Shown: one piece after another, positions 1 through 8,902 of the stretch
Position numbering within the stretch: position 1 is the stretch's first letter
Layout of the letters: every line of letters starts with the position of its first letter
NCBI RefSeq assembly: GCF_002735705.1
Contig: NZ_PDZL01000001.1
Location: forward strand, 310,001-374,000
Direction: 5' to 3'
Source: Janthinobacterium sp. BJB426
GTDB taxonomy: Bacteria > Pseudomonadota > Gammaproteobacteria > Burkholderiales > Burkholderiaceae_D
Length of the DNA stretch: 64,000 nt
The notes under the pieces: generated by a model
What the model was told of the DNA's origin: nothing
The model's input: the letters and a program-made list of their open reading frames with translations, nothing else
Databases searched by the model: none
Made by a program: the position numbers and the translations under genes

Positions 1-231
1 AATTCGGCACTGAAGAACGACGCCAACCTGCTCGTCATGCCGAATATCGAGTCGGCCAACATCGCCTACAACCTGGTGAAGACGGCTGCCGGCAACGGCA
101 TCGCCGTGGGCCCGATCCTGCTCGGCTGTGCCAAGCCCGTGCACATTCTGACGCCATCGGCCACCGTGCGCCGTATCGTCAACATGACGGCGCTGTGCGT
201 CGTGGATGCTGTCGCCCAGCGTAAAGTCTAA
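1..231 (+). CDS. maeB: NADP-dependent malic enzyme, C-terminal end (partial)
   Basis: Open from the window edge, this frame encodes the last 76 residues of a protein ending in the phosphotransacetylase-like domain carried by MaeB malic enzymes. The segment from LLVMPNIESANIAYNLVK to the stop, including VGPILLGCAKPVHIL and ATVRRIVNMTAL, is the typical end of that domain. MaeB oxidatively decarboxylates malate to pyruvate with NADP; its PTA-like domain is regulatory. The start and the catalytic malic-enzyme domain lie outside the window. A phosphate acetyltransferase (Pta) is the alternative, because the domain is shared, but the AKPVHILTPSATVRRIVNM ending is characteristic of MaeB. Confidence 0.82.
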   Translation, partial: NSALKNDANLLVMPNIESANIAYNLVKTAAGNGIAVGPILLGCAKPVHILTPSATVRRIVNMTALCVVDAVAQRKV

Positions 232-251
232 GCCTTAGCTGCACATGAAAA

Positions 252-284
252 GCCGCCCCGTCCGCAAGGAGGGGCGGTTTTTTT
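252..284 (+). terminator. Intrinsic terminator of maeB
   Basis: A 7-bp GC stem (CCGCCCC at 253-259 with GGGGCGG at 271-277) is followed by seven T residues on the plus strand. It lies 21 bases after the maeB stop. The minus strand has a shorter T run after the same stem, so it probably also terminates the convergent membrane-protein gene, whose stop codon lies in the T tract. Confidence 0.9.
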
Positions 285-1152
285 ATATTGGCGCCACGGG
301 CAGGGTCGTGGTGGCCGGATGGCGGCGCAGGTAATAGTGGCGGTACAACATGATCTCGCCCCACACCAGCAGCAGCGCCGCCAGCGCGAACAGGCTCAGC
401 GTGATCTTGAGCGAATTGAAATAGGCGCCGGCCTGGCGTTTGACGGCGTCGATGAAAATCATCGGCACTGATTTGTCGAGTTTGCTGAAGTCGGCCTGGC
501 GCGCCACATCGGTGGTCAGGCGCACGGCCAGGTCGGTACCCAGACTGGCCAGTTCGCCCGTCGCCTGGCCACGGAAGCCGGCGCCCTTGAGCGCTTCGCC
601 CAGCACAGTTGCCCTGGCGATCAATTGTTCCTGCAGCACCTGCGTCAGCAGCACGCTGCCGCGGCGCAGGATGAATTCATTGATCCAGCGCGCCTTGCTG
701 CGTTCCCAGTAACTGCCTGATGTAGGCCGGTAATACATATCTTGCACGAAGGGTTCGATCAGGCTGCGCATGCTGATAGCCTGGCCCGGGGCGATCAGCC
801 TGAGCTGCTGTTCCAGGTAGACGCGCAGCGCCGGCATTTGCGCTTCGACCACCGGCTGCAGGTCGCGCTCGAGGGCCTGGTTGACCACGCGGTGCACGCT
901 GTGCACGGCGCCAAACCCGCCACCGAGCAGCGGCAGCGCGACCAGGATCAGCACATAGCTGAGCTTGGCGGCCACATGCCAGGCGGGCGGACGGCGCACC
1001 AGCAGGCATTTTCTGGCCAGCTGGTAGCAGATGCCGACCGCCAGCACAAAGCCGATCACGCCATACAGCAGCATCCACGGCAGGACTGTCCACAGCAGGT
1101 CGCTGCCGAACGGCGCCAGGGTGCTACTCCAATTGAGCAGTTGTTGCTTCAT
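283..1152 (-). CDS. Hypothetical integral membrane protein
   Basis: A 289-residue protein I do not recognise. Three hydrophobic stretches are visible: one near the N-terminus (LLWTVLPWMLLYGVIGFVLA), a second shortly after (LSYVLILVALPLLGGGFGAV), and a third near the C-terminus (ITLSLFALAALLLVWGEIM). A long polar segment of about 150 residues lies between the second and third and would be a soluble loop. I chose the ATG at 1152 because AAGG lies 8 bases upstream; an in-frame ATG 48 bases earlier has no such site. It lies 69 bases downstream of the universal stress protein gene on the same strand, so the two may be cotranscribed. No function can be assigned. Confidence 0.7.
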   Translation of the reverse strand: MKQQLLNWSSTLAPFGSDLLWTVLPWMLLYGVIGFVLAVGICYQLARKCLLVRRPPAWHVAAKLSYVLILVALPLLGGGFGAVHSVHRVVNQALERDLQPVVEAQMPALRVYLEQQLRLIAPGQAISMRSLIEPFVQDMYYRPTSGSYWERSKARWINEFILRRGSVLLTQVLQEQLIARATVLGEALKGAGFRGQATGELASLGTDLAVRLTTDVARQADFSKLDKSVPMIFIDAVKRQAGAYFNSLKITLSLFALAALLLVWGEIMLYRHYYLRRHPATTTLPVAPI

Positions 1153-1221
1153 GTACATTGCCTTGAGGTAAGTAATCAGGCAATTATAGCTATTTAGCAA
1201 ATAAACATGGCGCGCTTGCCG

Positions 1222-2058
1222 TCAATGCGCCATCAGCACCGGTACCGTCATCTGGCGCAGCACCGTTTCCGTCACGCCGCCCAATAAAATTTCGCGGAAG
1301 CGCGCGTGGCCGTAGCCGCCCATCACCAGCAAGTCCGCATGCACTTCGGCGGCCATGGCCAGCAGCGCCGCGCCGATGTCGCCCGTGGTGATGGCCGAAC
1401 GCACTTCGACGGGCACGCCATGGCGGCTCAGGTAGGCGGCGATGTCGGCACCCGGGTGGCGCGCCGGTTGCGCGTGGCCGGCCGGCGGGTGCAGCAGGGC
1501 CAGCACCACCAGGCGCGCCGCGCGCAAGAGGGGCAGGGCGTGGCCGATGGCGCGCGTCGCTTCCATGCTGCCATCCCAGGCCACCACGACGGTGTTGTCC
1601 ACTTGCGTGAATTGGCCGCTGCGCGGCAGGATCAGCACGGGACGGGCCGCGTTCAGCATCACGTAGGGCACCAGGTCGCTCATGGCGCCGGGCAGGGCTT
1701 CGCTGTCGTCGTGCTGGCTGAGCACCGTCAAGTCGCTGTAGCGGGCGCTGACGGCCATGCCGCCATCTTCATCGTCTTCGATCAGGCGCCGCTCCAGCGA
1801 GGCGGCGCCAGCCTGGCGCGCCAGCGTTTCAAACTGGTCGAGCGCCTGATCCGCCTGCCCATGCAAGGCTGAAATCTGCGCCGCCACGGCGCCGCCGCGC
1901 ATGCCGCGGTTGTTTTCCAGGTAAAAGCGCGACAGGCCCGTCATGGCCGCGCCGATCAGGTGCGCCTGGTGCGCGTGTGCCAGCCGTGCCGCGATGGCGA
2001 TGCGCTGCGGCGCATGGCGCGACAGGTCGGCGTGGACGAGGATGGATTTGTAAGCCAT
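1222..2058 (-). CDS. Universal stress protein, tandem-domain UspA family
   Basis: 278 residues with two UspA-type alpha/beta domains, roughly 1-140 and 150-278. The second carries the ATP-binding signature of the family, GGYGHARFREILLGGVT (pattern G-x2-G-x9-G-[ST]). The first domain lacks a clear copy, which is common in tandem Usp proteins. Members are cytoplasmic stress-resistance proteins, often induced by oxygen limitation or stasis. Upstream are two FNR/Anr-type boxes, one a perfect match, which suggests anaerobic induction as for Anr-controlled Usps in Pseudomonas. The target process is unknown. A second minus-strand gene follows after 69 bases. Confidence 0.92.
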   Translation of the reverse strand: MAYKSILVHADLSRHAPQRIAIAARLAHAHQAHLIGAAMTGLSRFYLENNRGMRGGAVAAQISALHGQADQALDQFETLARQAGAASLERRLIEDDEDGGMAVSARYSDLTVLSQHDDSEALPGAMSDLVPYVMLNAARPVLILPRSGQFTQVDNTVVVAWDGSMEATRAIGHALPLLRAARLVVLALLHPPAGHAQPARHPGADIAAYLSRHGVPVEVRSAITTGDIGAALLAMAAEVHADLLVMGGYGHARFREILLGGVTETVLRQMTVPVLMAH

Positions 2059-2154
2059 GGTGTCGCTCGATAGTCAGGATGGCAACAAGGCTAGAACGGC
2101 AACAGGAGCAAGTCCAGCATTGCCGTGCTGACCAGGGCTTTTCTTTTGCTGGGC

Positions 2155-2168
2155 TTGATATGGGTCAA
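2155..2168 (-). promoter_or_regulatory. FNR/Anr-type box, proximal (13 of 14 consensus)
   Basis: TTGATATGGGTCAA matches the FNR/Anr/Dnr consensus TTGAT-N4-ATCAA with one mismatch in the right half-site. Its centre lies about 104 bases upstream of the universal stress protein start codon. The region between it and the gene has no convincing -10 element, so the exact transcription start is not visible. Confidence 0.55.
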
Positions 2169-2222
2169 AAAAATCCCGGGCATGGCCATCTGCAAGGCCA
2201 CAGCCCGGAAATTGCGAGCTGT

Positions 2223-2236
2223 TTGATGTGCATCAA
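2223..2236 (-). promoter_or_regulatory. FNR/Anr-type box, distal, perfect consensus
   Basis: TTGATGTGCATCAA is a perfect TTGAT-N4-ATCAA palindrome, the binding site of FNR-class oxygen regulators (Anr, Fnr, Dnr). It lies about 172 bases upstream of the usp start and 68 bases from the proximal box, centre to centre. The 312-base gap at 2059-2370 contains these two sites and no supportable gene. The gene to the right ends there, so the sites can only serve the usp side. Confidence 0.7.
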
Positions 2237-2370
2237 AATGTCTGCCCCGCCGCCAGCCATAATGGCATTGAACTCCTTGCCCTTCCAGTGGTCTGCATCG
2301 GCGCCGGCGCCATCTGTCCGGCACTTGCTTGTGTGACGCAACAACGCTGGCCGTGGCGGGAGTTCACTCT

Positions 2371-3384
2371 TCAAGCCGGCGCGTGGTGTTCCTCTTTCTC
2401 TGCCCAGCGCAGCCGGATGGCGTCGATGGCGGGCAGTTCCTCGACAAACAGGTCGACCAGGCGCGCATCGAAATGGCTGTTTTTTTGCGCTTGCAGATAG
2501 CCCACGGCGTCCAGTACTGACCAGGCGCGCTTGTACGGGCGCACCGAGGTCAGCGCGTCGAAGACGTCGGCCACGGCGATGATGCGCCCGGCCAGGGGGA
2601 TCGCTTCGCCTGCCAAGCCGTTCGGGTAACCGCTGCCATCCCATTTTTCATGGTGCGACAGGGCGATTGCGCGCGCCAGCGCCAGCATGCCGCCTTCGGC
2701 ATGTTCGCCGATGATGTCGCCGCCGATGCGCGCGTGCGTCTGCATGATGGCCCATTCGTCGGCGTCGAGCTTGCCCGGCTTTTGCAGGATGCGGTCGGGA
2801 ATGCCGATCTTGCCCACGTCGTGCATGGGCGCCGCGTGCAGCAGGTCGTCCGCGGCGGCCTCGTCCATGCCGGCGGCCACGCCCAGCAGGCGCGCGTAAT
2901 GGCTCATGCGGATCACGTGCAAGCCTGTTTCATTGTCCTTGTATTCGGCTGCCAGCCCCAGGCGCTGGACGATCTGCAGACGCGTTTCCTTCAGCTCGTC
3001 GATGCGCACCAGCGACAGGTGCGTGCGCACGCGGGCGCGCACGATGGCGGGGCTGAGCGGTTTGGTGATGTAATCGACGGCGCCCGCTTCGAAACCGCTG
3101 AGTTCATCGCGCATGTCGTTCAGGGCCGTGACGAAAATGACGGGGATGGCGGCCGTCCGCGGCGCCGCTTTCAGCTGGCGGCAGGCGTCGTGGCCGCTCA
3201 TGCCGGGCATCATCACGTCGAGCAGGATCAGCGCCGGGCGCTCCTGTTGCGCCAGTGCCAACGCCCGCGCGCCATCCTTGGCGAACAGCAGCGCGTAGTC
3301 GTTCTGCAAGATCTGGCGCAGCAACTGCAAATTGGCCGCCTCATCGTCGACGACGAGAATCACGGGCCGGGCTGATGCATTCAT
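2371..3384 (-). CDS. Response regulator with HD-GYP phosphodiesterase domain
   Basis: 337 residues. The receiver domain (about 8-122) has the acidic pair at 13-14, phosphoacceptor D56 in LILLDVMMPG and the conserved K108. The HD-GYP domain (about 145-325) has HD at 188-189 in HDVGKIGIPD, the second histidine pair at 244-245, and GYP at 252-254. HD-GYP proteins hydrolyse cyclic di-GMP, and all visible metal-binding motifs are intact, so the enzyme is predicted to be active. Its ATG overlaps the stop of the upstream hybrid kinase by four bases, which implies translational coupling and makes that kinase its likely phosphodonor. Confidence 0.93.
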   Translation of the reverse strand: MNASARPVILVVDDEAANLQLLRQILQNDYALLFAKDGARALALAQQERPALILLDVMMPGMSGHDACRQLKAAPRTAAIPVIFVTALNDMRDELSGFEAGAVDYITKPLSPAIVRARVRTHLSLVRIDELKETRLQIVQRLGLAAEYKDNETGLHVIRMSHYARLLGVAAGMDEAAADDLLHAAPMHDVGKIGIPDRILQKPGKLDADEWAIMQTHARIGGDIIGEHAEGGMLALARAIALSHHEKWDGSGYPNGLAGEAIPLAGRIIAVADVFDALTSVRPYKRAWSVLDAVGYLQAQKNSHFDARLVDLFVEELPAIDAIRLRWAEKEEHHAPA

Positions 3385-6300
3385 GGGGACTCCGGGGCGT
3401 AGGTGTGCAGCAAGTCGTGCAGCAGCGACTGTGCCAGGGGGAAATCAAAGTCGTCGATGGCGTGCAGCAGCGGTACCAGGTCGTCCGCTTGCGCGCCCAT
3501 GGCATGCTGCAACTGTGTTTGCGCTGTGTCATCGAGTTCGCCGCGCCGCAAGGCGCTTAATAGTGCACTGGCCGCTTGCCGGGCGGCGGGCGCGTCGATG
3601 GCAGTCACCGTTGCCGCCGGCAAGGCAGGCGGCGCCAGCCGGGCGATGGCGGCCAGGGCCGCCGGCCATTGCGTCAGCAGGGCGCCCAGCGTCTCGTCGA
3701 GCTGCTGTGCCGTGGCGGGACCGGGGCTGGCGCAGCATTGCTCCAGCGCCGCCAGGCTGGCGGCCAGTTGCTCCAGGCCGAGGTTGGCCGCCACGCCGCG
3801 CAGTTTGTGACTCTGAGGCAAGAGCGTTGCATGGTCGCGCGCCTCGATGGCGGCCAGCAGGGCAGGCGGCAGGCGGGGATGCTCGCCTCCGAAACGGGCC
3901 AGCGCCGCGCGGTAGGCGCTGTCGTTGCCGGCCCAGCGCTGCAGGGCGCCCGCATGGTGCAGCACCCGTCCGCCAGCGGGCGCCGGCGCGTGGCTATCGT
4001 CGGCGGGTTCCGCCGCCAGGCCCAGCACGCGGGCGATTTCCTGCGACAGCGCCTGCCATTCGACGGGCTTGGTGGCGAAACCGTCCATGCCGGCCGCCCG
4101 CGCCGCCTTGCGGTGCGCATCGAGCACGCTGGCCGTCATGGCGATCACGGGCACGCGCGGGCGGCCATCGCGCAGGGCGGCGGCGCGGATGGCTTGCGTG
4201 GCGGCCAGGCCATCCATGCGCGGCATTTGCAAGTCCAGCAGCAGCACGTCGAAGTCGTCCTGTTGCGCCAGCTGCAAGGCTTGCGCGCCATCGCCGGCCG
4301 TGATTACCGTGTGGCCGCGCTTGCCCAATAACAAGCTCAGCAGTTCCAGGTTTTGCGGCACGTCGTCGGCGGCCAGCACGCGCAGGGGCGGCAGGCGCAC
4401 GCTGCGGCGTTCGCTGGCCGGCAGCGCCGCCTGGCGTGCCGGCAACAAGGGCAGCATGACGTGGAACACGCTGCCGTGCGGCAAGGCGGCGTCGGCCCAG
4501 ATGCGCCCCTGCATCAGGGTCACCAACTGCCGGCTGATGGTGGTGCCCAGGCCCGTGCCGCCAAAGCGCCGCGTGGTCGAGGCGTCGGCCTGCACGAACG
4601 GATCAAAAATGGCGTCGCGCCGTTCCGCGGGGATGCCGATGCCGCTGTCCTGCACCAGCAGGTGCAACTGGCCATCGTCGCGGCGCGCCGTCAGGCTGAC
4701 GGCGCCGCCGGGCGTGAACTTGATGGCGTTGTCGAGCAGGTTGCCCAGCACTTGCCGCATGCGCAATTCGTCGCCATGCAGCATGGCCGGCAGTTGCGGG
4801 TCGTACTGCACCTCCATGCGCAAACCTTTGGCGCGTGCATGGATGCCATACGTGGAGGCCAGCTCATCGACCAGGGCCAGCAGGCCGTAGTCGCGCAATT
4901 CCAGCGCCACGGCTCCCTTGTCCAGCTTGGCCGTGTCGAGCACTTCGTTGAGCAGGCGCAATAGCGAGCGGCCGGACTGGCGCACGGTATCGAGGTGGCG
5001 CCGCTGTTCCGGCGCCAGCGGCGAGTCGAGCAGCACATCGGTAAAGCCGAGGATGGAATTCATCGGCGTGCGGATTTCATGGCTCATGTTGGCGACAAAG
5101 CTGGCCCGCGTGGCGGCCGCCAGCTCCGCTTTTTCCTTGGCCATGCGCAAGTCTTCCTCCATCTGCCGCCGCTCGCTGATGTCGAGGATGACGCCGTCGA
5201 CCCAGCGCACGGCGCCTGCCGCATCGTGCACCACGGTGCCCCGCTCCCACAGCCAGCGCGCCATGCCGTCGGCATGCAGCAAGCGGTATTCGAGCAGGTA
5301 GGGCTCGCCGCTGGCGACGCTGCGCTTGAAGACGTCGATGACGTAGGCGCGCTCTTCGCTGGCGATCAGGCCCGTGATGCTGCGGCGCGGCGCCGCGCCG
5401 AGAAAATCGGCGGGCGGATAGCCGGTGACGGCTTCCACGCCATCGCTGATGAACAGCATGGGCTGGTTTTCCGCCGTGGTGCAGCGAAAGGCGATGCCGG
5501 GAATATTGCCGATCAGCGAGCGCAACTGCTGCTCGCTTTCGCGCAGGGCGGCCAGCATGGCGCGCCGTTCGCTGATGTCCGTAATGAACAGCACATATAA
5601 ATCCTGGTCGGCCAGGCGAGCGCTAGCCATCGAGCGCTGCACGGCGACCGGGGCGCCATCCTTGCGCAGGTAGATGATTTCCTCGCTGGTGTGGACCATC
5701 TCGCCTTCGCCCGTGCGCAGGTAGTGCAGCAGGCCGTGCTGTTCCGACTGGCGCACGTCGCTGACCAGCACGCTGACATGGCGGCCGACAATTTCCGCCG
5801 ACCGCCAGCCGAGGATGCGCTCGGCAGCGCCGTTGAAGTCGACGATGTTGCCGTGCCGGTCGATGGTGATGACGCCGTCGACCGTGCTCGTCAGCAGCGA
5901 ACGGGTCCAGTGTTCGCTCTGGTTCAGGTGGCGAAACAGTTCGCGGTAACGCAAGATGCCCACGGCCGAGGCGACGAGGATCGTCAGGGCGATGGTCAGC
6001 AGGGTCACGCTGACCACCAGCATGGGCCGGTTGGCATCGGCATCATTGCCTGGGGGAATCGTCCCCACGAAGCGGGCCGCCTGCATGCCCATGTAATGCA
6101 TCCCGGCAATCGCAGAGCCCATGACGCAGGCGCTGATCAGCGTGCGCTGCGACGAGGGCACGCGGCTGCTCCAGCCGCGCAGGCCGAAACGTATCCACAG
6201 GGCCAGGGTGGCCAGCGCTACGGCAACGACGAGCGACAGCGCGAACAGCAGCGGATCGTAGCGCAGTGACAGGCCCATGCGCATGGCGTGCATGCCCGTG

Positions 6301-6731
6301 TAATGCATGGCGCCAATGCCCAGGCCCACCAGCAAGCCGCTGCGCAGCAGCAGCGGCGCCGTGACGGCGCGCCGGCTGATGGTGGCCAGGGCCACGAATG
6401 AGGCCGCCACGCTGGGCACGATGGACAGCAAGGTCAGGCCGGGATCGTAGGCGACGCTGGTGCCCAGCTCGAAGGCCAGCATGCCGATGAAATGCATGGC
6501 CCACACGCCGCAGCCCAGCGCCAGGCTGCCGGCGAGCAGGCACAGCAAGTGCAAGCGGCGGCTGATGCTCGCCTGCGCGCGGCTGTAAGCCGTCATCTGG
6601 AAAGCCATCCACGACGTGAAAATGGCGATCACGAGCGACAGCAGCACGAGTCCCGGCGCATGCTGGCCATGCTGCAACTGGGCCGGGTCGGCGGGAAGAT
6701 GGAACAGGTGCTGGACGCTGGCAGGTATCAT
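3381..6731 (-). CDS. MHYT-PAS hybrid sensor histidine kinase with REC and Hpt domains
   Basis: 1116 residues. The N-terminal MHYT sensor is a seven-helix membrane domain with three copies of its motif: MHFIGM (79-84), MHYTGM (142-147) and MHYMGM (211-216). MHYT domains are proposed to bind copper and sense O2, CO or NO. Two PAS domains follow (about 275-390 and 400-520), then the dimerisation box with H551 in [10 protein letters not shown], an ATPase domain (about 655-765), a receiver with D833, and an Hpt domain with H975 in SHKLRGVAANLG. The full His-Asp-His relay is therefore present in one chain. It is coupled to the HD-GYP regulator downstream, so it probably controls c-di-GMP breakdown in response to gas or redox state. 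Confidence 0.93.
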   Translation of the reverse strand: MIPASVQHLFHLPADPAQLQHGQHAPGLVLLSLVIAIFTSWMAFQMTAYSRAQASISRRLHLLCLLAGSLALGCGVWAMHFIGMLAFELGTSVAYDPGLTLLSIVPSVAASFVALATISRRAVTAPLLLRSGLLVGLGIGAMHYTGMHAMRMGLSLRYDPLLFALSLVVAVALATLALWIRFGLRGWSSRVPSSQRTLISACVMGSAIAGMHYMGMQAARFVGTIPPGNDADANRPMLVVSVTLLTIALTILVASAVGILRYRELFRHLNQSEHWTRSLLTSTVDGVITIDRHGNIVDFNGAAERILGWRSAEIVGRHVSVLVSDVRQSEQHGLLHYLRTGEGEMVHTSEEIIYLRKDGAPVAVQRSMASARLADQDLYVLFITDISERRAMLAALRESEQQLRSLIGNIPGIAFRCTTAENQPMLFISDGVEAVTGYPPADFLGAAPRRSITGLIASEERAYVIDVFKRSVASGEPYLLEYRLLHADGMARWLWERGTVVHDAAGAVRWVDGVILDISERRQMEEDLRMAKEKAELAAATRASFVANMSHEIRTPMNSILGFTDVLLDSPLAPEQRRHLDTVRQSGRSLLRLLNEVLDTAKLDKGAVALELRDYGLLALVDELASTYGIHARAKGLRMEVQYDPQLPAMLHGDELRMRQVLGNLLDNAIKFTPGGAVSLTARRDDGQLHLLVQDSGIGIPAERRDAIFDPFVQADASTTRRFGGTGLGTTISRQLVTLMQGRIWADAALPHGSVFHVMLPLLPARQAALPASERRSVRLPPLRVLAADDVPQNLELLSLLLGKRGHTVITAGDGAQALQLAQQDDFDVLLLDLQMPRMDGLAATQAIRAAALRDGRPRVPVIAMTASVLDAHRKAARAAGMDGFATKPVEWQALSQEIARVLGLAAEPADDSHAPAPAGGRVLHHAGALQRWAGNDSAYRAALARFGGEHPRLPPALLAAIEARDHATLLPQSHKLRGVAANLGLEQLAASLAALEQCCASPGPATAQQLDETLGALLTQWPAALAAIARLAPPALPAATVTAIDAPAARQAASALLSALRRGELDDTAQTQLQHAMGAQADDLVPLLHAIDDFDFPLAQSLLHDLLHTYAPESP

Positions 6732-7018
6732 CGTAGGAAACAGGTGACGCGTTTGGCGCTGGCGTGGGCGCCTGCCGCCACGGCGGGTGATCGATGCGGA
6801 TTACCTTACCAGATTTCCGGAAACAAATATCTTAATTGTAATTATTTTCCCTGTCGTGCATGGAGCAAGAGGGGTGGGAAATGCTGCGCGAGGCTTGCCT
6901 TCCCCCTAGAAACAGCTATTCCAGGAAAGAAGTTGCAGCTAGGAATTGTGTGGTTTTTTTGAAAAGAGCATCGTCCGCAATGTAAGACGGGCGGTGTCAT
7001 CGGCGCGCGCCGGCCAAC

Positions 7019-7519
7019 TTAATTGTAGGGCTGCAAGTCCAGCCACACGGCATATGACAGGCGCTTGCCATTCCACAGTCCGCCGCCGCGGATGACGGCG
7101 TCGCACGAGGTCAGCTGGCCCACCAGGTCCATGCGGCCCAGGTTGCGGCGCAGGCGCAGGGCGTCGTTGTGCGACAGGTAGCCGACCAGCTGGCCATCGA
7201 TGAAGACGGCGATGGCCTTGTCCTGGAATGGATTGGCATCGTCGCAGACGAGCAGGGCCAGGCATTTTTCTTCCGCATTGCCGGGACCGTGCTCGCCGGC
7301 CAGTTTGGCGATGGCGGGCTGGTACATCGCTTCGTTTTCCACTTCCGATGCAAAGCGTCCCTCGTCGCGCCAGTGATGCGCGGGTGCGCCCGCAGGGATC
7401 GCCGGCACGTACTGGCGCACCGAGACGAGCGGCTTGTGCAGCGGTTTGACGGGCGTGCGGCCGCTGAAGACGTAGTACAGCAGGGCGATGACGATCACGA
7501 TGGCAAGCAGGTAAAGCAT
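7019..7519 (-). CDS. Membrane-anchored protein with HIRAN-like domain
   Basis: 166 residues. One N-terminal membrane segment (about residues 2-18) is followed by a soluble domain. The C-terminal half contains CLALLVCDDANPFQDKAIAVF, GQLVGYLSHNDA and a final AVIRGGG. This resembles the HIRAN fold (N-x-x-D-x-x-A-I-x-V followed by VGYL and a GG near the end), which in other proteins binds single-stranded DNA ends. That match is from pattern memory and is tentative. GAGAG lies just upstream of the ATG. It follows the degenerate M56 gene at a 64-base distance on the same strand. Function unknown. Confidence 0.6.
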   Translation of the reverse strand: MLYLLAIVIVIALLYYVFSGRTPVKPLHKPLVSVRQYVPAIPAGAPAHHWRDEGRFASEVENEAMYQPAIAKLAGEHGPGNAEEKCLALLVCDDANPFQDKAIAVFIDGQLVGYLSHNDALRLRRNLGRMDLVGQLTSCDAVIRGGGLWNGKRLSYAVWLDLQPYN

Positions 7520-7583
7520 GGTATCTCTCTGATTTCGAAGGGGGGAGCCAGGAGCGCGGGCTTGCCGCGCGGCGTTGCCGCTA

Positions 7584-8330
7584 CTATAGCAAGTTCGCCG
7601 CCCGGTTCCGCGTAAATCTGGCCATCAGATGGCGGCGCCGGCGCAGTGCGCGTGGGTCGCTCAGCACGATGGGCGAGGCGCCCGTCAGGCCCGAATAATA
7701 CTGGCCGTGTTGGCGCAGGACGATGGCATAGTCGCGCGGCGCGTGGCCCTGCGCCAGTATGCGCGCGTCGCAATCGACCTCGATGGCAAAGCGCAGACGG
7801 TGCAATTGCCACCACAGGGGCAGGTTCCACGGCATGAGAATAATCAAGGCGTACGCCAGGGCCAGCAGCAGCGGATCGCGCGCGGCCAGCCGGCATTGCG
7901 CGTGCGCCAGCAGCAGCGCCTGTTGCTGGGGCGAAATCAGTTGTAGCCAGACGGGCATCACGATGCGCGGTCGCAGCAGCCCCGCCACGCAGGGGCCGAT
8001 GCCGCCGCTCAAGTACACGGGCGTGCCCAGCAACGATGTTTTCTGCCAGCGGCGCTGGTGCGACAGCAGCCAGACGCTGCGCAGGGCCAACAGCAGCAGC
8101 ATGCCGCTGGATAAGACAAACCAGCCCAGCTTCAGCTGCGCCTGTTCCGCCGGCATGGCGGCCAGCACGCCGGGCAGCCATGCCAGCGGCAAGATGGCGG
8201 ACGCGGCGATGGCCGCCAGCCACAGCCAGCGCGTCGTGCGTCCGCGCCGCTGCAGCAGGCGCTCGGCGCGCCAGGCAGCAGCGCTCAACAGTAGCGCGAA
8301 TGCCATGCTGCATGCCAGCCAGGCAGGCAT
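7584..8330 (-). CDS. M56 (BlaR1/MecR1-type) peptidase homologue, probably inactive
   Basis: 248 residues with several N-terminal membrane helices and the conserved M56 segments GLLRPRIVMPVWL (117-129) and FAIEVDCDARIL. BlaR1/MecR1 proteins are membrane zinc proteases that cut a BlaI-type repressor. Here the catalytic HExxH is replaced by HAQCR at 143-147: the glutamate is alanine and the second histidine is arginine. The following RDPL is kept. There is no BlaI/MecI gene nearby. It is therefore likely a proteolytically dead homologue, perhaps a sensor or scaffold. Its start lies 7 bases after the GNAT stop, suggesting an operon. Confidence 0.75.
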   Translation of the reverse strand: MPAWLACSMAFALLLSAAAWRAERLLQRRGRTTRWLWLAAIAASAILPLAWLPGVLAAMPAEQAQLKLGWFVLSSGMLLLLALRSVWLLSHQRRWQKTSLLGTPVYLSGGIGPCVAGLLRPRIVMPVWLQLISPQQQALLLAHAQCRLAARDPLLLALAYALIILMPWNLPLWWQLHRLRFAIEVDCDARILAQGHAPRDYAIVLRQHGQYYSGLTGASPIVLSDPRALRRRRHLMARFTRNRAANLL

Positions 8331-8337
8331 CGGGCGC

Positions 8338-8754
8338 CTAGCGCTTCAGCGCCATGCCGACGGAGGCGGGCGCCGTGTGCTTGAAACCGAATTGCGCGTA
8401 CAGCGCTTGCGCCTGGCCATCGGCGATCAGGCTGACATATGCGCTCTCCGGCACCTCCGTCTCGATGAATTGCGTAATTTCGCGCATGATCAGCTTGCCC
8501 AGGCCCTTGCCCTGGTGAGCGGGCAGCACGGCGATATCGACTACCTGGAAGAAGCAGCCGCCATCGCCGATGATGCGGCCCATGCCCACCACCTCGTCGC
8601 CATGCAGCACTTGCACGGCAAACAGGGAGTTCGGCAAACCCTTGGCCGCCGCATCCGTGGTTTTCGCGCTCAGGCCGGCGGCCACGCGCAGGTGCTGGTA
8701 GGTGGCGCTGGAAGGGATGGCCAGGCGGGTGGTGTAGGGCGATGCTGCGGTCAA
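8338..8754 (-). CDS. GNAT family N-acetyltransferase
   Basis: 138 residues with the single GNAT fold. Motif A is visible as VVDIAVLPAHQGKGLGKLIM, where QGKGLG is the acetyl-CoA pyrophosphate loop, and motif B as ALYAQFGFKHT. These enzymes transfer an acetyl group from acetyl-CoA to an amine; the substrate cannot be told. The likely initiation codon is TTG at 8754, preceded by GGAG at six bases. It is the first gene of a probable three-gene minus-strand operon with the M56 homologue and the HIRAN-like protein. Confidence 0.85.
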   Translation of the reverse strand: MTAASPYTTRLAIPSSATYQHLRVAAGLSAKTTDAAAKGLPNSLFAVQVLHGDEVVGMGRIIGDGGCFFQVVDIAVLPAHQGKGLGKLIMREITQFIETEVPESAYVSLIADGQAQALYAQFGFKHTAPASVGMALKR

Positions 8755-8902
8755 GGCGGTCTCCTGTGAAAAATAGTTTGGAGCGGTAATTATAGGCGGC
8801 GACGGGCTTGCGGGGCGGCACGCTTTATTCGCCGCGCGCTATGTTGTCCGGGGCGCTTTTGCGCTATGGTGGCGTCATCCATCCATTTGTTGAAAGCACG
8901 CC

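Noticed and set aside
2091-2324. 77-codon minus-strand frame between usp and the HD-GYP gene
   Set aside because: It has no ribosome-binding site, contains both FNR-type boxes, and its composition is that of non-coding high-GC DNA.
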